DNA from: a virus
Virus record (IMG/VR): IMGVR_UViG_3300017757_000092
Span: 1-29,053 of that record
DNA length: 29,053 nucleotides
Reading direction: 5' to 3' (one strand)
The translations under genes were made by a program, and so were the position numbers. Shown here one piece after another: positions 1-8,677 of this stretch. The notes beneath the pieces were generated by a model. That model made no database searches, had not been told where the DNA came from, and saw nothing but the letters and a program-made list of their open reading frames with translations. How positions within the stretch are numbered: position 1 is the stretch's first letter; the number at the start of each line of letters is the position of its first letter.

Positions 1-3000
1 AAACGGCTAGGACGGTCTCCGATCTGGCAATTAACAGAACAAAGAAGAGTGCATACACAGCCAAAGAGCAGCAAGTTTTTAATGCCTTAAGAAAAAGACT
101 TACAAGGCTTGGACTTAGAGATGTAGCTCTAACGGCACAAAAAAGCTTATCGAGAACGCAAAATATTAATGGCGTAGATATGAATATAAGCCCAGAGGGT
201 GAGTTTGATCCTAGGGATGGGAAAAGAATTATATCTTTGGCTATGGAAGTGGTTGATCCTAACGCAACAGCGCAGGAACAGTTTGATGCTCTAAAAGGAG
301 TTATGAACCACGAGGTTATTCACGCTTTAAAAAATCTTGGTTTATTTACTGATCAAGAATATGCGTCACTAGTTAAAACAGCTAGGGCTAAAAAGTATGT
401 TGCTATAAAAGATGGCGTTCCAACAGAGAGAAAATATACATACTTTGATAGAGCCAGATCTATGTACGAGGGCATAGGTTCATCTGAAGCGACTATAGAA
501 GAAGAAGCAGTAGCAGAGTTATTTAGAGACTATGCGGATAACAAGATTAAACTATCTGGCAAGCCTCGAACACTTATGCAGCGCATCAAAGACTTCTTTG
601 TTGGTCTTGTTAAAGGCCACAATGACGTAGGCATATCTAGTGTAGAAGATATATTTGAAAACATTAAAAGCGGTAACTTAGGTGCTAGAGGTATTATCTC
701 TTCTGAGAAAAGACCGTTCCCAATGATTACTGAAAGAGATGTTCCACAAAGAGATTACAACAAAGATCTTACTGAAGTGGAAAAAGAATCTCTTGCATAT
801 TCACTTAAGGACTTCACTCCCAAGCTTCCGTTTGCTCCAGATGGGGCAAAGGCGCACAAGCTACCACATCAATTATTGATACAGGGATTAGGTAGACCAG
901 AAACCATAAAAGTTACTCAAAAGTATACTAGAGGTAATGCCGAAAGAAATAATAGTTCAATTGAACAAATTTTAGAGCAACATCCAAACGCTACAGATTC
1001 TGTAGAAAACTGGATGGACGCAATGCACGATGCTTTCGGTGGTGAATATATTCCTGCTCCACCCCTTGTTGCTATACAGTATAGCTCTTCTCCTGAAGCT
1101 ATGGCTGAGAAGCTTAAAGCTCTTACGCCAGAGTTAAGAAAGGGTGTGGATGAGGGCTTTAAGCATGTAAAGGATTTACAAGGCATATATACTAGTACTC
1201 AGGGTGGAGCCACACCTCGAATGACCCTAGATATGTTTATCTGGGGAATACTCTCAAGAGGTGCGGGGCCAGTTCAGCAAGAGTCAGCATTTATAGATAT
1301 AATTGATAAAGCTCATCCACTGTTAGAAAAAGCTGCTCGTGAACCTCTGACAGAAGACGACCTTGATCGATGGATGCTTGAAGTTTCCACGGCAATTCCT
1401 GAAGGGTCACCCGGAAAACAAGTTACTATGAACGTAAATGCTGCCGCAAAATTAGTATCTGCAATGTCTCAATTAGTTCCCAACACGAACAGAACAACCT
1501 TAGACCTTGTTCATGAACAGATGACAGATCCAAATGTATCAGCCTATGAAGTAAGAGAGACATTTCTTGCAAATACAGAGGGAGCAGGAATAGATAACAA
1601 AGTGCTATCTTTTATCCTTCTTGTTGCAGGTAAAGATGATGTTCTCGTTATGGACAGAATACAAGGTAGACACCTATGGGATGATGGCAGATACGGTGGA
1701 GCTAATATTTATGATGGCATTGGGCCAAACGGTGAAGGTCTTAACGGAATATTTAGAGGCCCAAAAGGTATTCTTGTTACTCGTATGCTTGAAAATGGTA
1801 TGCGTAAGAATATTAATAAGGCCTATGAATTAGTTGGAAGACCAAATGATGCCTCCCTAGGCAGGTTCCACTGGGAGACTTGGGTGATCGAAGGAGAGCA
1901 GGTTGTTAATCACGGCTCTTTGAAAGCGATCATAGACAGAACGACTGTAGGTACTAGAGTAACCGAAGGTAAAACAGATACCTTTTCTTCAGGCATGACC
2001 TATATGAAGGGAACTAATGCGTCAGTTGTAGAGTATCCTTTATCTGATGGTAATGTCTCCTATATGACACCTCAGACATTTAAAGATTTTACTGGTGTTA
2101 TGTCTAAAGACGCTAGTAGAAAAAATTCTAAAACAGGTATATTTAAACAAGGTAATTTTAAAGTAACATCAAGAGCCGACATCCCTTGGTATGAAAGGGT
2201 TGATGATGTAGACAGAGGCTCTATAGATAAATTAGCAAGGGAGTATGAAGATGCAAAACCCAATGGCTCAGTTCTTAGAAGCGATGAGAGGACTGGAAAA
2301 AGCAAGGACGCCTCTAGAAGAGGGAACTCAGACCTCGACAGAAGATACAGTCTCGGCTTCCTCACAACAACAGACACAGAAAGACTCCTCAAAGAAAGAC
2401 AATTAAAGGTTCGAAGGGACGAGAAGATTGGGGGCTTAAAAGGGTTTATACAAAATAATCCTGATGGCTTTACAATAAGCCCAGAAACAATGGAGCCAGT
2501 GTCTGGTGGATTTGTTGTTGCCCCATTAAAAGAGGCAGAGATTATAGTTGGTCAAGAATTACCTGAGCAGGTTTTGATTGATTATATTGAGGATAACAAG
2601 GCTATAGCAGAGGCCACTGCAAGAGATGTTTATCTTGGTGGTTGGTTCGATACTGAATCAAATCAATATTTCTTGGACAATACCCTTATAGTAGACAGCA
2701 AGGAAGAAGCATTGTATATTGCTGAAGCGTCAGAGCAGTTAGCAATATTTGATTTAAATACATTCGAAGAGGTCAGAACAAATGATGGAATCTCAGAACT
2801 CAAAGAAAGTGGTGCTTACCAAAGTGACACCGCAATCGGATACAAAAGAAACGCTGAAGAAATTGGTAGACGCTTTGCAGAAGCAAGGGATCAACGTAAT
2901 ACCCTCGAAAGAGAACAGCGTGTTAAAGGAGAAGTAGAAAGTTCAATTGAACCTTCCGCTTTCACTGAACAACAAGCACAAATAATTGAAGACCTTACAT

Positions 3001-6000
3001 CAGAAGATCAAGCTGTTGAATCTACATCTTTTTCTTTAGGTAATATACCACCCACAACAATTATGAAGAGACCTGATCTCGATCCTGATGATATAAGAGC
3101 TAATGCTCATGGGTTTATAGGTCAAAAACCAGTGTTTCTTCGAGCAGGAGAAAATACAGAAGTATCTGGTATAGGGGTTGGCACTGGTCTTAGGCACATC
3201 TTAGATAGAAGACATGAAGGAGAGCTTAAGAGATACTCCAACTATAGTAAGTATCCAAGACCAGTTCAGAAAGCAATTATAGACATCCTTGAGAAATTTA
3301 AACGTCAGGGATTTAAAAGCGATCCAGAGGGAGTTGAGCTTTCTACTGAGATAGATAATGGAAGACCCACTGCTGTATTACAATGGACACAAAACACACC
3401 AGAGGTATCTCCACCTTTAACATTGGTTCTAGTTAAAGACAGACAAGCTCCTAATGGTGCTTTTGAGGTGAAAACCTTCTATGCAAACATACAGCCAGAA
3501 GACAGAGCTATTAGAAATGGTAAAGTTCAGTACAGCTTAAACCCTGCTAGTTTGCCAAATCAAATACAAGAAAAACAGTATTATCAAAACTATGCTAGAT
3601 CAGCAGATTTTATTGCGAAAGCGTTTAGAATTGCACTACCTGCAGATAGGGCGCAAAAAGCCGCTGATGAGGTACTTAGAAGGTTTCAGGATAGCTTCTT
3701 GCCTGTAGGCAGAATGATACAAGAGCTAAAAGAAAAAGGCCTTACTATTGTTGATGCTATGGATACTTACCTGAAAGAGGAATTGTATCACCGCAAAACT
3801 ACAAATGAATTACTCAAGAGAGAGAAAGGCATTTATAAGAATGCCACTGACGCACTAAACCAGTTAAATGTAACAGATGCAGAAATTAATAATTTACAAA
3901 GAATTTCTGATAGCGCTGCTAATGGTAAAGGTTTTGTCTCACAAGCTATAGAAAGCTCAAAAAACAAAGTTCTCGCTCTGGGGGATATTTATTTATATGC
4001 AAGTCACGCAAAAGAAAGAAACGCATACATTCGAGCTAACAAAGACTCTAATAATCCTGAAGGGTCTGCAATGTCTGATCGTGAGGCAGATGCAATATTA
4101 GATTGGTTCAATAGTCTTAGCTCAGAGAATAAAGTAGCGGTATCTAATTTTGGCACGGCTGTAAAAGGTATAATCGAAGATACAAACAAAGTTAGAATTG
4201 ATTCAGGTTTAATTCCAAAAGAGTTTATAGAGTTTACAAATTACCAGAATTATGTCCCACTTCGAGGTGTTTTTGATCCAGAGAATGAACAAGACATAGG
4301 ACTTAGTGTTTCTATGGGTGGATCTTTTGGGGGAAGAGGTAGGCAAGACCCAACAGCTCTTGGTCGATATAAATACGCCACAGACATTTTTGCTACAACG
4401 ATAGCTCAAAACCAGAACTCAGTTGTTAAGTCAGAGAAAAATTTAGTTGGTCAATCTTTCCTAAAACTTCTGCGGGCAGATACTGAAAAAACTGGTGTTT
4501 ATGCTAAAATATTAGATCGTATTCCAACTCAAAGAAGAACCGTCATGTCTGACGGTAGACCAGTAACAAAAGAAACTCCTGACTTTAATGCCGCTCAAGA
4601 TCCTATGATCATGACAGTTAAAGAAAACGGTGCTGATGTATACATTAGGTTTGAAGACGAAAAGATAGCTAAAGCCATGAAGGGCAGCAGTGGCCTTGGC
4701 TCCTCTAGTATGAATGTAATTAACAGAGGTATGCTCAAGGTAAACAGATACCTTTCAAACATTAACACATCATACAACCCAGAGTTTGTTGTTAGCAACT
4801 TTTTACGAGACCTTCAGACAGCAGGTATCAACGTAAATCAGTACGAAGAAAAAGGAATGACAAAGGCCATACTTAAAGGTGTCGGCCCTGCTCTAAAGGG
4901 TATTCAAAAAGCCATTAGAAACAACGATTTTAATTCAGAATGGTCGAAGATATATAATGATTTTGTAGAAGCAGGTGGTAAGAACGCCACCAACCAAATG
5001 GATACTATTGCTGATCAAATGAATAATCTAAGAGGTATCTTAGGAGATATTGGTGATGCAGGTCAGAAGGGTAAATTTGGAGTTGTTAAGAATAAGTTCT
5101 TAGGAAAAGGTAAATCTCTTTTACAGTTCATGGAGGATTACAACACTATCGTTGAGAATGGTGTTCGTGTTGCAACCTATAAAGCTCTTTTAGATAGGGG
5201 ATATACCAGAGAGCGAGCAGCTCAAGCCGCAGGAAGTGTCACTGTTAACTTTTCTAAAGGTGGTGAATATCGATCACTAATGAATGCTTGGTACTTATTT
5301 TACAACGCATCTTTGCAAGGTTCATTTGCACTTTTAAATGCTGCTACTCGATCTAAGAAGGTACAAAAACTTTGGATGGGTATTATAGCGGCAGGTGTTT
5401 TACAGGATCAGCTTAACGCACTTGTTTCAGACGAGGGTGATGACGGTAAGTTAACATACGATAAAATACCTGAGTATGTGTTAGAGCATAATTTGATTAT
5501 CATGAACCCTTTCTCTGAAAGAGGATACATATCTATCCCAATGCCATACGGATTAAATATGGCTCACAATGTCGGGAGAGCTATGAGCCAACTTGCAAGG
5601 GGCGGCACAGATCTAAAAGGTGCAGGTAACTCTATAGTTGGTACAACCATTGATACCCTTAGCCCGATAGGTGGTATCTGGGATTACGGCATAGACAATG
5701 CTGTTGCGCCTACAATAGCTGATCCATTTATAGATATAATAAGCAATGAAGATTTTACAGGAAAACCAGTATTTAAAGAAGGCTTTCCGGGCGATAGAAC
5801 TCCTTCTTCTCAACTGTACTGGTCTACGACATCACCTTCTGCAAAATGGATTTCTTCTAATGTAAACTCTTTGACAGGTGGATCAGCGGCAAGTAGTGGC
5901 CTTGTGGATGTATCTCCTGATGTTCTAGAGTTTTGGTTTGAATACATAACTGGTGGTGTCGGACGCTTCGCACAAAGAACGGCAGAGTTGCCAACCAAGG

Positions 6001-6392
6001 TTTCTGGTGATGGACTACAAGAAGAGCTATATCGATCTATACCGTTTAGTAGAAAGATCTACAGTAGTGTATCTCCAAGAGAAGATCTTGGTGATTATTT
6101 AGAGAAAAGAGATAGAATACTTGTAGGTTTAGATGAACTCAAGGCCGCATCTGAAGCAGGTAACGCAGAACGTATAACAAAAATCAGATCTGATTATGCT
6201 GATGAGATTAAATTTATAGGTATTGTTAGACAGATAGAAAATCAAAGACGTAAGATTACTAGACAAATGAACAAAGTACGAGACAGCAGAACGCTTAGTG
6301 ACGAGAAGAAAGAAGAACTATTAGATAAGTTAGATGAAGCAAAACAAAAATTAGTAACACGAGCTAATACTTTACTAAAAGAGTTCAATTGA
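1..6392 (+). CDS. Giant phage polyvalent virion protein (3' part, 5' end outside window)
   Basis: The frame is open from position 3, 59 codons before the first in-frame ATG at 180, so this is the 3' part of a larger gene; about 2,129 codons are visible. Counting from the ATG at 180, residues 44-48 read HEVIH, a zinc-metallopeptidase HExxH motif, followed at about 105-115 by an EEEAVAELF helix that could give the third ligand. Residues near 1000-1120 (GTGLRHILDRRHEGEL, later a basic-aromatic stretch) resemble the small nuclease-like domains found in phage polyvalent proteins. Residues near 1520-1740 (NTSYNPEFVVSNFLRDL and after) resemble the large-polyvalent-protein-associated domain LPD38. 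The tail is a charged coiled coil. Family knowledge: such proteins are packed in virions and enter the cell with the DNA. It is probably the last gene of the late unit; its TGA lies inside the dispersed palindrome at 6383. Domain names are from memory; the overall class is more secure than each domain. Confidence 0.85.
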   Translation, partial: TARTVSDLAINRTKKSAYTAKEQQVFNALRKRLTRLGLRDVALTAQKSLSRTQNINGVDMNISPEGEFDPRDGKRIISLAMEVVDPNATAQEQFDALKGVMNHEVIHALKNLGLFTDQEYASLVKTARAKKYVAIKDGVPTERKYTYFDRARSMYEGIGSSEATIEEEAVAELFRDYADNKIKLSGKPRTLMQRIKDFFVGLVKGHNDVGISSVEDIFENIKSGNLGARGIISSEKRPFPMITERDVPQRDYNKDLTEVEKESLAYSLKDFTPKLPFAPDGAKAHKLPHQLLIQGLGRPETIKVTQKYTRGNAERNNSSIEQILEQHPNATDSVENWMDAMHDAFGGEYIPAPPLVAIQYSSSPEAMAEKLKALTPELRKGVDEGFKHVKDLQGIYTSTQGGATPRMTLDMFIWGILSRGAGPVQQESAFIDIIDKAHPLLEKAAREPLTEDDLDRWMLEVSTAIPEGSPGKQVTMNVNAAAKLVSAMSQLVPNTNRTTLDLVHEQMTDPNVSAYEVRETFLANTEGAGIDNKVLSFILLVAGKDDVLVMDRIQGRHLWDDGRYGGANIYDGIGPNGEGLNGIFRGPKGILVTRMLENGMRKNINKAYELVGRPNDASLGRFHWETWVIEGEQVVNHGSLKAIIDRTTVGTRVTEGKTDTFSSGMTYMKGTNASVVEYPLSDGNVSYMTPQTFKDFTGVMSKDASRKNSKTGIFKQGNFKVTSRADIPWYERVDDVDRGSIDKLAREYEDAKPNGSVLRSDERTGKSKDASRRGNSDLDRRYSLGFLTTTDTERLLKERQLKVRRDEKIGGLKGFIQNNPDGFTISPETMEPVSGGFVVAPLKEAEIIVGQELPEQVLIDYIEDNKAIAEATARDVYLGGWFDTESNQYFLDNTLIVDSKEEALYIAEASEQLAIFDLNTFEEVRTNDGISELKESGAYQSDTAIGYKRNAEEIGRRFAEARDQRNTLEREQRVKGEVESSIEPSAFTEQQAQIIEDLTSEDQAVESTSFSLGNIPPTTIMKRPDLDPDDIRANAHGFIGQKPVFLRAGENTEVSGIGVGTGLRHILDRRHEGELKRYSNYSKYPRPVQKAIIDILEKFKRQGFKSDPEGVELSTEIDNGRPTAVLQWTQNTPEVSPPLTLVLVKDRQAPNGAFEVKTFYANIQPEDRAIRNGKVQYSLNPASLPNQIQEKQYYQNYARSADFIAKAFRIALPADRAQKAADEVLRRFQDSFLPVGRMIQELKEKGLTIVDAMDTYLKEELYHRKTTNELLKREKGIYKNATDALNQLNVTDAEINNLQRISDSAANGKGFVSQAIESSKNKVLALGDIYLYASHAKERNAYIRANKDSNNPEGSAMSDREADAILDWFNSLSSENKVAVSNFGTAVKGIIEDTNKVRIDSGLIPKEFIEFTNYQNYVPLRGVFDPENEQDIGLSVSMGGSFGGRGRQDPTALGRYKYATDIFATTIAQNQNSVVKSEKNLVGQSFLKLLRADTEKTGVYAKILDRIPTQRRTVMSDGRPVTKETPDFNAAQDPMIMTVKENGADVYIRFEDEKIAKAMKGSSGLGSSSMNVINRGMLKVNRYLSNINTSYNPEFVVSNFLRDLQTAGINVNQYEEKGMTKAILKGVGPALKGIQKAIRNNDFNSEWSKIYNDFVEAGGKNATNQMDTIADQMNNLRGILGDIGDAGQKGKFGVVKNKFLGKGKSLLQFMEDYNTIVENGVRVATYKALLDRGYTRERAAQAAGSVTVNFSKGGEYRSLMNAWYLFYNASLQGSFALLNAATRSKKVQKLWMGIIAAGVLQDQLNALVSDEGDDGKLTYDKIPEYVLEHNLIIMNPFSERGYISIPMPYGLNMAHNVGRAMSQLARGGTDLKGAGNSIVGTTIDTLSPIGGIWDYGIDNAVAPTIADPFIDIISNEDFTGKPVFKEGFPGDRTPSSQLYWSTTSPSAKWISSNVNSLTGGSAASSGLVDVSPDVLEFWFEYITGGVGRFAQRTAELPTKVSGDGLQEELYRSIPFSRKIYSSVSPREDLGDYLEKRDRILVGLDELKAASEAGNAERITKIRSDYADEIKFIGIVRQIENQRRKITRQMNKVRDSRTLSDEKKEELLDKLDEAKQKLVTRANTLLKEFN
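955..966. repeat. 12-bp dispersed palindrome GTTCAATTGAAC, copy 1
   Basis: Exact copy inside the giant gene, translated there as Ser-Ser-Ile-Glu-Gln. Flanks are AT-rich (AATA before, AAAT after). Confidence 0.9.
2941..2952. repeat. 12-bp dispersed palindrome GTTCAATTGAAC, copy 2
   Basis: Exact copy inside the giant gene, again in the frame reading Ser-Ser-Ile-Glu, here followed by Pro. It falls in a charged linker-like stretch between putative domains. Confidence 0.9.
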
Positions 6393-6394
6393 AC
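6383..6394. repeat. 12-bp dispersed palindrome GTTCAATTGAAC, copy 3
   Basis: Exact copy that supplies the stop codon of the giant gene (TGA at 6390-6392). A T5 run follows, then a GC-rich hairpin. Confidence 0.9.
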
Positions 6395-6402
6395 TTTTTG
6401 GT

Positions 6403-6433
6403 GAGGGGGTTCCTTGGGAAACCTGCCCCCCTC
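6403..6433 (+). terminator. Hairpin at the end of the giant gene
   Basis: GAGGGGG at 6403-6409 pairs with CCCCCTC at 6427-6433, with further pairing inside the loop (GGTT with AACC). It lies 11 bases after the giant gene's stop. There is no T tract downstream, so it may be a factor-assisted terminator or an RNA-stabilising 3' end of the late transcript. Confidence 0.5.
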
Positions 6434-6449
6434 GATCAGGTGATAAATA

Positions 6450-6467
6450 CCGTAACTGGAATTACGG
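6450..6467 (-). terminator. Weak hairpin at the end of the left minus-strand operon
   Basis: CCGTAA and TTACGG flank a 6-base loop and overlap the stop codon of the minus-strand gene ending at 6462. On the minus strand the hairpin is followed by TATTTAT. It is a plausible but weak terminator for the operon meeting the giant gene head-on. Confidence 0.35.
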
Positions 6468-7172
6468 GACTCCCAAGAATTTTTTTAGTTTTCTATTCTT
6501 TTTCCATTTATCTATAAAAGTAAATTTTTTATTTCCTTTCTCAGCTATATGTTTATATTCTTCTGGAGAAACTAATTTAGATACAACCTTTACTGGCCTC
6601 TCTGATAGAGGCATCAGATAACATATAGGTTGCCCTGCATCAATTTGAGTTTGCTCTTGATTAATAGGAGTTGAAATATTTATAGCTAAATGATGCTGAT
6701 CTCTAAAGTTAGTTATGCCCTGTGTAACTCTCCAATCTTTTGAAAAATTATTGTAGTACGCATCAGTAAATAAAAACGGTATACCTTCTGGCTCAACCAA
6801 TTCCCAACCCACCCCTGCTTTACAATGCCCTATATCAAAACCTTCTTTTTGTGTTTTGTTAAATTCAACAACCAGATCAACAATACGTTGACTTGGAGCA
6901 GACCAAGCCATTTCCCCATCGTCACATCTAAGAACTAAATCGTATGGTATGCGTACAGCTAATGGTCTACTTAAATAGTCTATTATAGCAGGGCAGTTTT
7001 TCATGGTTGATACTGGCAAATTTATAGGGCGACCTTGATTTCCGACTGTGGTTGGGTAAGTTTTTGACAGGTCTTTAAACCACTTTGGCAAATGCCTCAT
7101 AGCACTTTCTATTTTGAACATATCATATATGTGTGCATCATTAGTGTATGCCGTAATAATAATAGGTTTCAT
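6462..7172 (-). CDS. Conserved phage protein of unknown function (236 aa)
   Basis: A 236-residue protein without a signal peptide or membrane segment. Visible features are an N-terminal KPIIITAYT strand, a KWFKDL segment, a CPAIIDYL motif near residue 60, and W/H-rich segments (EMAWSAPSQR, FRDQHHLAI). The pattern 'P-W-[YF]-K ... CPxxxDY ... W' recalls a family seen in cyanophages and other aquatic phages that I cannot name with confidence. The C-terminus is strongly basic (WKKNRKLKKFL). It is the last gene of the left minus-strand operon, starting one base after the AlpA-like gene's stop, with only a weak AAGAAG ribosome site. Function unknown. Confidence 0.8.
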   Translation of the reverse strand: MKPIIITAYTNDAHIYDMFKIESAMRHLPKWFKDLSKTYPTTVGNQGRPINLPVSTMKNCPAIIDYLSRPLAVRIPYDLVLRCDDGEMAWSAPSQRIVDLVVEFNKTQKEGFDIGHCKAGVGWELVEPEGIPFLFTDAYYNNFSKDWRVTQGITNFRDQHHLAINISTPINQEQTQIDAGQPICYLMPLSERPVKVVSKLVSPEEYKHIAEKGNKKFTFIDKWKKNRKLKKFLGVP

Positions 7173-7173
7173 T

Positions 7174-7365
7174 TTAACTTCTTATTTGATCTAGCCATTG
7201 ATCAATCTCTGATTTTTTCCAACGAACACCTCTTTCACCAACTTTGTAAGACTTAGGCATTCGATCATCAGTTTTTACAATTCTCCACAGCGTTGCTTTT
7301 GAAACAGACATATAGTTTCTAAGCTCTACAGTATTCATGTATTTATCTTCTTCTACTTCGTCCAT
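7174..7365 (-). CDS. AlpA-like/MerR-type small DNA-binding protein
   Basis: A 63-residue protein with the compact winged-helix layout of AlpA and excisionase-like regulators: NYMSVSKATLWRIVK (helix-turn-helix recognition region, about residues 18-32), then MPKSYKVGERGVRWKKSEIDQWL, matching the family pattern in which a basic residue, R/W and 'W..S.ID.WL' close the domain. The start at 7365 is preferred because GAGGAG lies eight bases upstream; the internal ATG at 7338 has a poorer site. It overlaps the upstream gene by 13 bases. It could repress or activate the early operon or act in DNA transactions; no integrase is visible here, so an excisionase role is unsupported. Confidence 0.8.
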   Translation of the reverse strand: MDEVEEDKYMNTVELRNYMSVSKATLWRIVKTDDRMPKSYKVGERGVRWKKSEIDQWLDQIRS

Positions 7366-7766
7366 TTCTTATACTCCTCACGGATTTCAATAAATTTTTC
7401 TCTAGCAATTACATTATCTCTAAATTCTGTTCTAGATGATATTCCACACTTCTCTCTGATCATACTTACAGCGGCATCTTCATCGTCAACACCAAGGTAG
7501 GTCTGGAAATCTATCTCCCTACATAGTAACCCACAGGACGATATAATCCTCTGTATGGCCTGTTCATTCTGTCTGGTCTCTATCTCATCTTGATCGTTTA
7601 ACTTAACCATAGCGACCATATAACGGCTCCCAACCCAATCTGTGTGCAAATCAGATGGGCAGTCATTTGGATGAACAGCTAATCTTAACATAACTCCATC
7701 TTTATTTTGTTGCATTGAAACCTTTACTGCCTCAAAATTCATAGCGTTACTTCTAACTTCACTCAT
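7353..7766 (-). CDS. Conserved hypothetical phage protein (137 aa)
   Basis: Residues 10-60 show an N-terminal pattern common in phage replication-region proteins of unknown function: FEAVKVSMQQNKDGVMLRLAVHPND, then a conserved 'GSRYMVAMVKL' strand. The C-terminal half is helical and charged (CGISSRTEFRDN, ending EYKKWTK). No catalytic motif is evident. A strong GGAGG site stands six bases before the ATG, and the start overlaps the previous gene's stop by eight bases, so translation is probably coupled. The operon position suggests an accessory role in DNA metabolism, which is inference only. Confidence 0.8.
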   Translation of the reverse strand: MSEVRSNAMNFEAVKVSMQQNKDGVMLRLAVHPNDCPSDLHTDWVGSRYMVAMVKLNDQDEIETRQNEQAIQRIISSCGLLCREIDFQTYLGVDDEDAAVSMIREKCGISSRTEFRDNVIAREKFIEIREEYKKWTK

Positions 7767-8004
7767 CTTTTTCCTCCGATATTTGCCTAAAAACAGATGC
7801 TAAACGCATTAGCTCTTCAGCCATTCCTTTCTCAATAAAACCTGTAAACAAAGGTCTTCTGTCTTTTGCATTCACAGCTTCACAAGCCTTTAAACAGAAA
7901 GTCTTATTCTTTCTGCTATATTCGAAAGTAATGTGACCAACCTGTATGCATTGTCGATCTGCATCGGGATGCCTACGATTAGCTTTCAGTGTGTGTGTAC
8001 TCAT
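7759..8004 (-). CDS. Hypothetical protein (81 aa)
   Basis: A small protein with no recognised domain. It begins with a basic stretch (TLKANRRHPDADRQ) followed by a beta-rich core (HITFEYSRKNKTFCLKAC) and a helical end (AEELMRLASVFRQI). Its ATG overlaps the TGA of the upstream zinc-finger gene in an ATGA arrangement, and its own end overlaps the next gene, which argues that it is translated. Confidence 0.7.
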   Translation of the reverse strand: MSTHTLKANRRHPDADRQCIQVGHITFEYSRKNKTFCLKACEAVNAKDRRPLFTGFIEKGMAEELMRLASVFRQISEEKDE

Positions 8005-8186
8005 TTACCTAACTTTCTTTTTAATTTATAAAAAAGTCTTTCTTTTTCTTTTTTTTGAGCGAGTTCCATTCTAGCATGATGACTTCTTGATTTATCTTTT
8101 CTGTGACCACAAGATTCACCAGATTTTGCTTTGCACTTTGGACATACATATTTCTGTATAGTTTTTTTAGTTATCACTAAGTTCAA
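8001..8186 (-). CDS. Small phage zinc-finger protein (61 aa)
   Basis: Contains CPKCKAKSGESCGHR followed by HHARM: two CxxC-type cysteines, a third cysteine, then histidines. This matches the short phage zinc-binding proteins with a 'CP.C.A..G..C......H..R' pattern. The rest is strongly basic (ending KLKRKLGK), so nucleic-acid binding is likely. The first start in frame is TTG at 8186; a GTG at 8177 is an alternative, and neither has a good ribosome site. It overlaps the Ref-like gene by 20 bases. A shorter protein with the same layout is encoded at 22009-22158. Confidence 0.7.
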   Translation of the reverse strand: MNLVITKKTIQKYVCPKCKAKSGESCGHRKDKSRSHHARMELAQKKEKERLFYKLKRKLGK

Positions 8187-8463
8187 TGTATCTCTCCCAA
8201 TTTCTTCTTGCCCATTCGATTACATCGATACCTTCTAGGTTCCACCATTTCTGTTCATTACCAAATCGATGCAAGTCTGTATGACAATTGCGGCACAGAG
8301 GCACTGCCCAGTTATCCCCTGAGCGATAACCCAATCCACGTTCCCCCACGCACATTAGGTGATGCGCCTCTGCGCCACGACCACAGACCAAACAAGGAAA
8401 CCCTCGTATGGTCTTCAGGTATTCTTCACTCCTAATCCTTTTTGTTTTCGGGATTAGAGTCAT
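8167..8463 (-). CDS. Ref/DUF968-type HNH nuclease
   Basis: A 98-residue protein with the zinc-HNH arrangement CLVCGRGAEAHHLMCVGERG ... VPLCRNCHTDLHRFGN, followed by WW and a GID motif. The cysteine pairs, the AHH, and the CxxCH...H spacing match the family of phage P1 Ref (a RecA-dependent nuclease) and related phage recombination nucleases; the domain fills almost the whole protein. Being in an operon with exonuclease, annealing protein and SSB-like protein fits a role in recombination or in clearing host DNA. Its ATG overlaps the upstream HTH gene by 32 bases and has a weak ribosome site, so coupling is likely. Confidence 0.8.
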   Translation of the reverse strand: MTLIPKTKRIRSEEYLKTIRGFPCLVCGRGAEAHHLMCVGERGLGYRSGDNWAVPLCRNCHTDLHRFGNEQKWWNLEGIDVIEWARRNWERYIELSDN

Positions 8464-8668
8464 TATTAAACATCCAATACTCTTTTATTCTTTTACCAGA
8501 AGGAGTTTTGATCCACTGACTTTCTACTGGAAAACCAGTTTCTTTTATGTCGAGAATCCTTCTTGGCAAACACATGCATCCAAATTTATTAAGGGCATCT
8601 AGTCCAGTAATGCTGTTTCCATTTTTAAGATAATTTTTTATTAATTTATTTTGAGAATCTATTTCCAT
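8432..8668 (-). CDS. Small helix-turn-helix protein (HTH_39-like)
   Basis: The N-terminal 60 residues follow the phage HTH pattern 'N..I..YL..G.SITGLDAL.KFG...LPRRI.DIKETGFPV', with a predicted winged helix continuing through WIKTPSGKRIKEYWMF. Such proteins are common in phage replication and recombination regions. The first in-frame start is TTG at 8674, but the ATG at 8668 has GGAG six bases upstream and is chosen. It follows the SSB-tailed gene by a few bases. It is probably a DNA-binding regulator or a replication accessory. Confidence 0.75.
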   Translation of the reverse strand: MEIDSQNKLIKNYLKNGNSITGLDALNKFGCMCLPRRILDIKETGFPVESQWIKTPSGKRIKEYWMFNNDSNPENKKD

Positions 8669-8677
8669 CTTCAACTC

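Noticed and set aside
2072-2392. 106-codon open frame on the minus strand inside the giant gene
   Set aside because: It lies wholly antisense to a clear coding frame, has a low-complexity hydrophobic translation and no operon context; treated as a shadow frame, as are the other frames nested in the giant gene, portal and primase.
7174-7365. AlpA-like protein as evidence of a temperate phage
   Set aside because: No integrase, attachment site or repressor is visible in the window, and AlpA-like proteins also occur in lytic phages as regulators.
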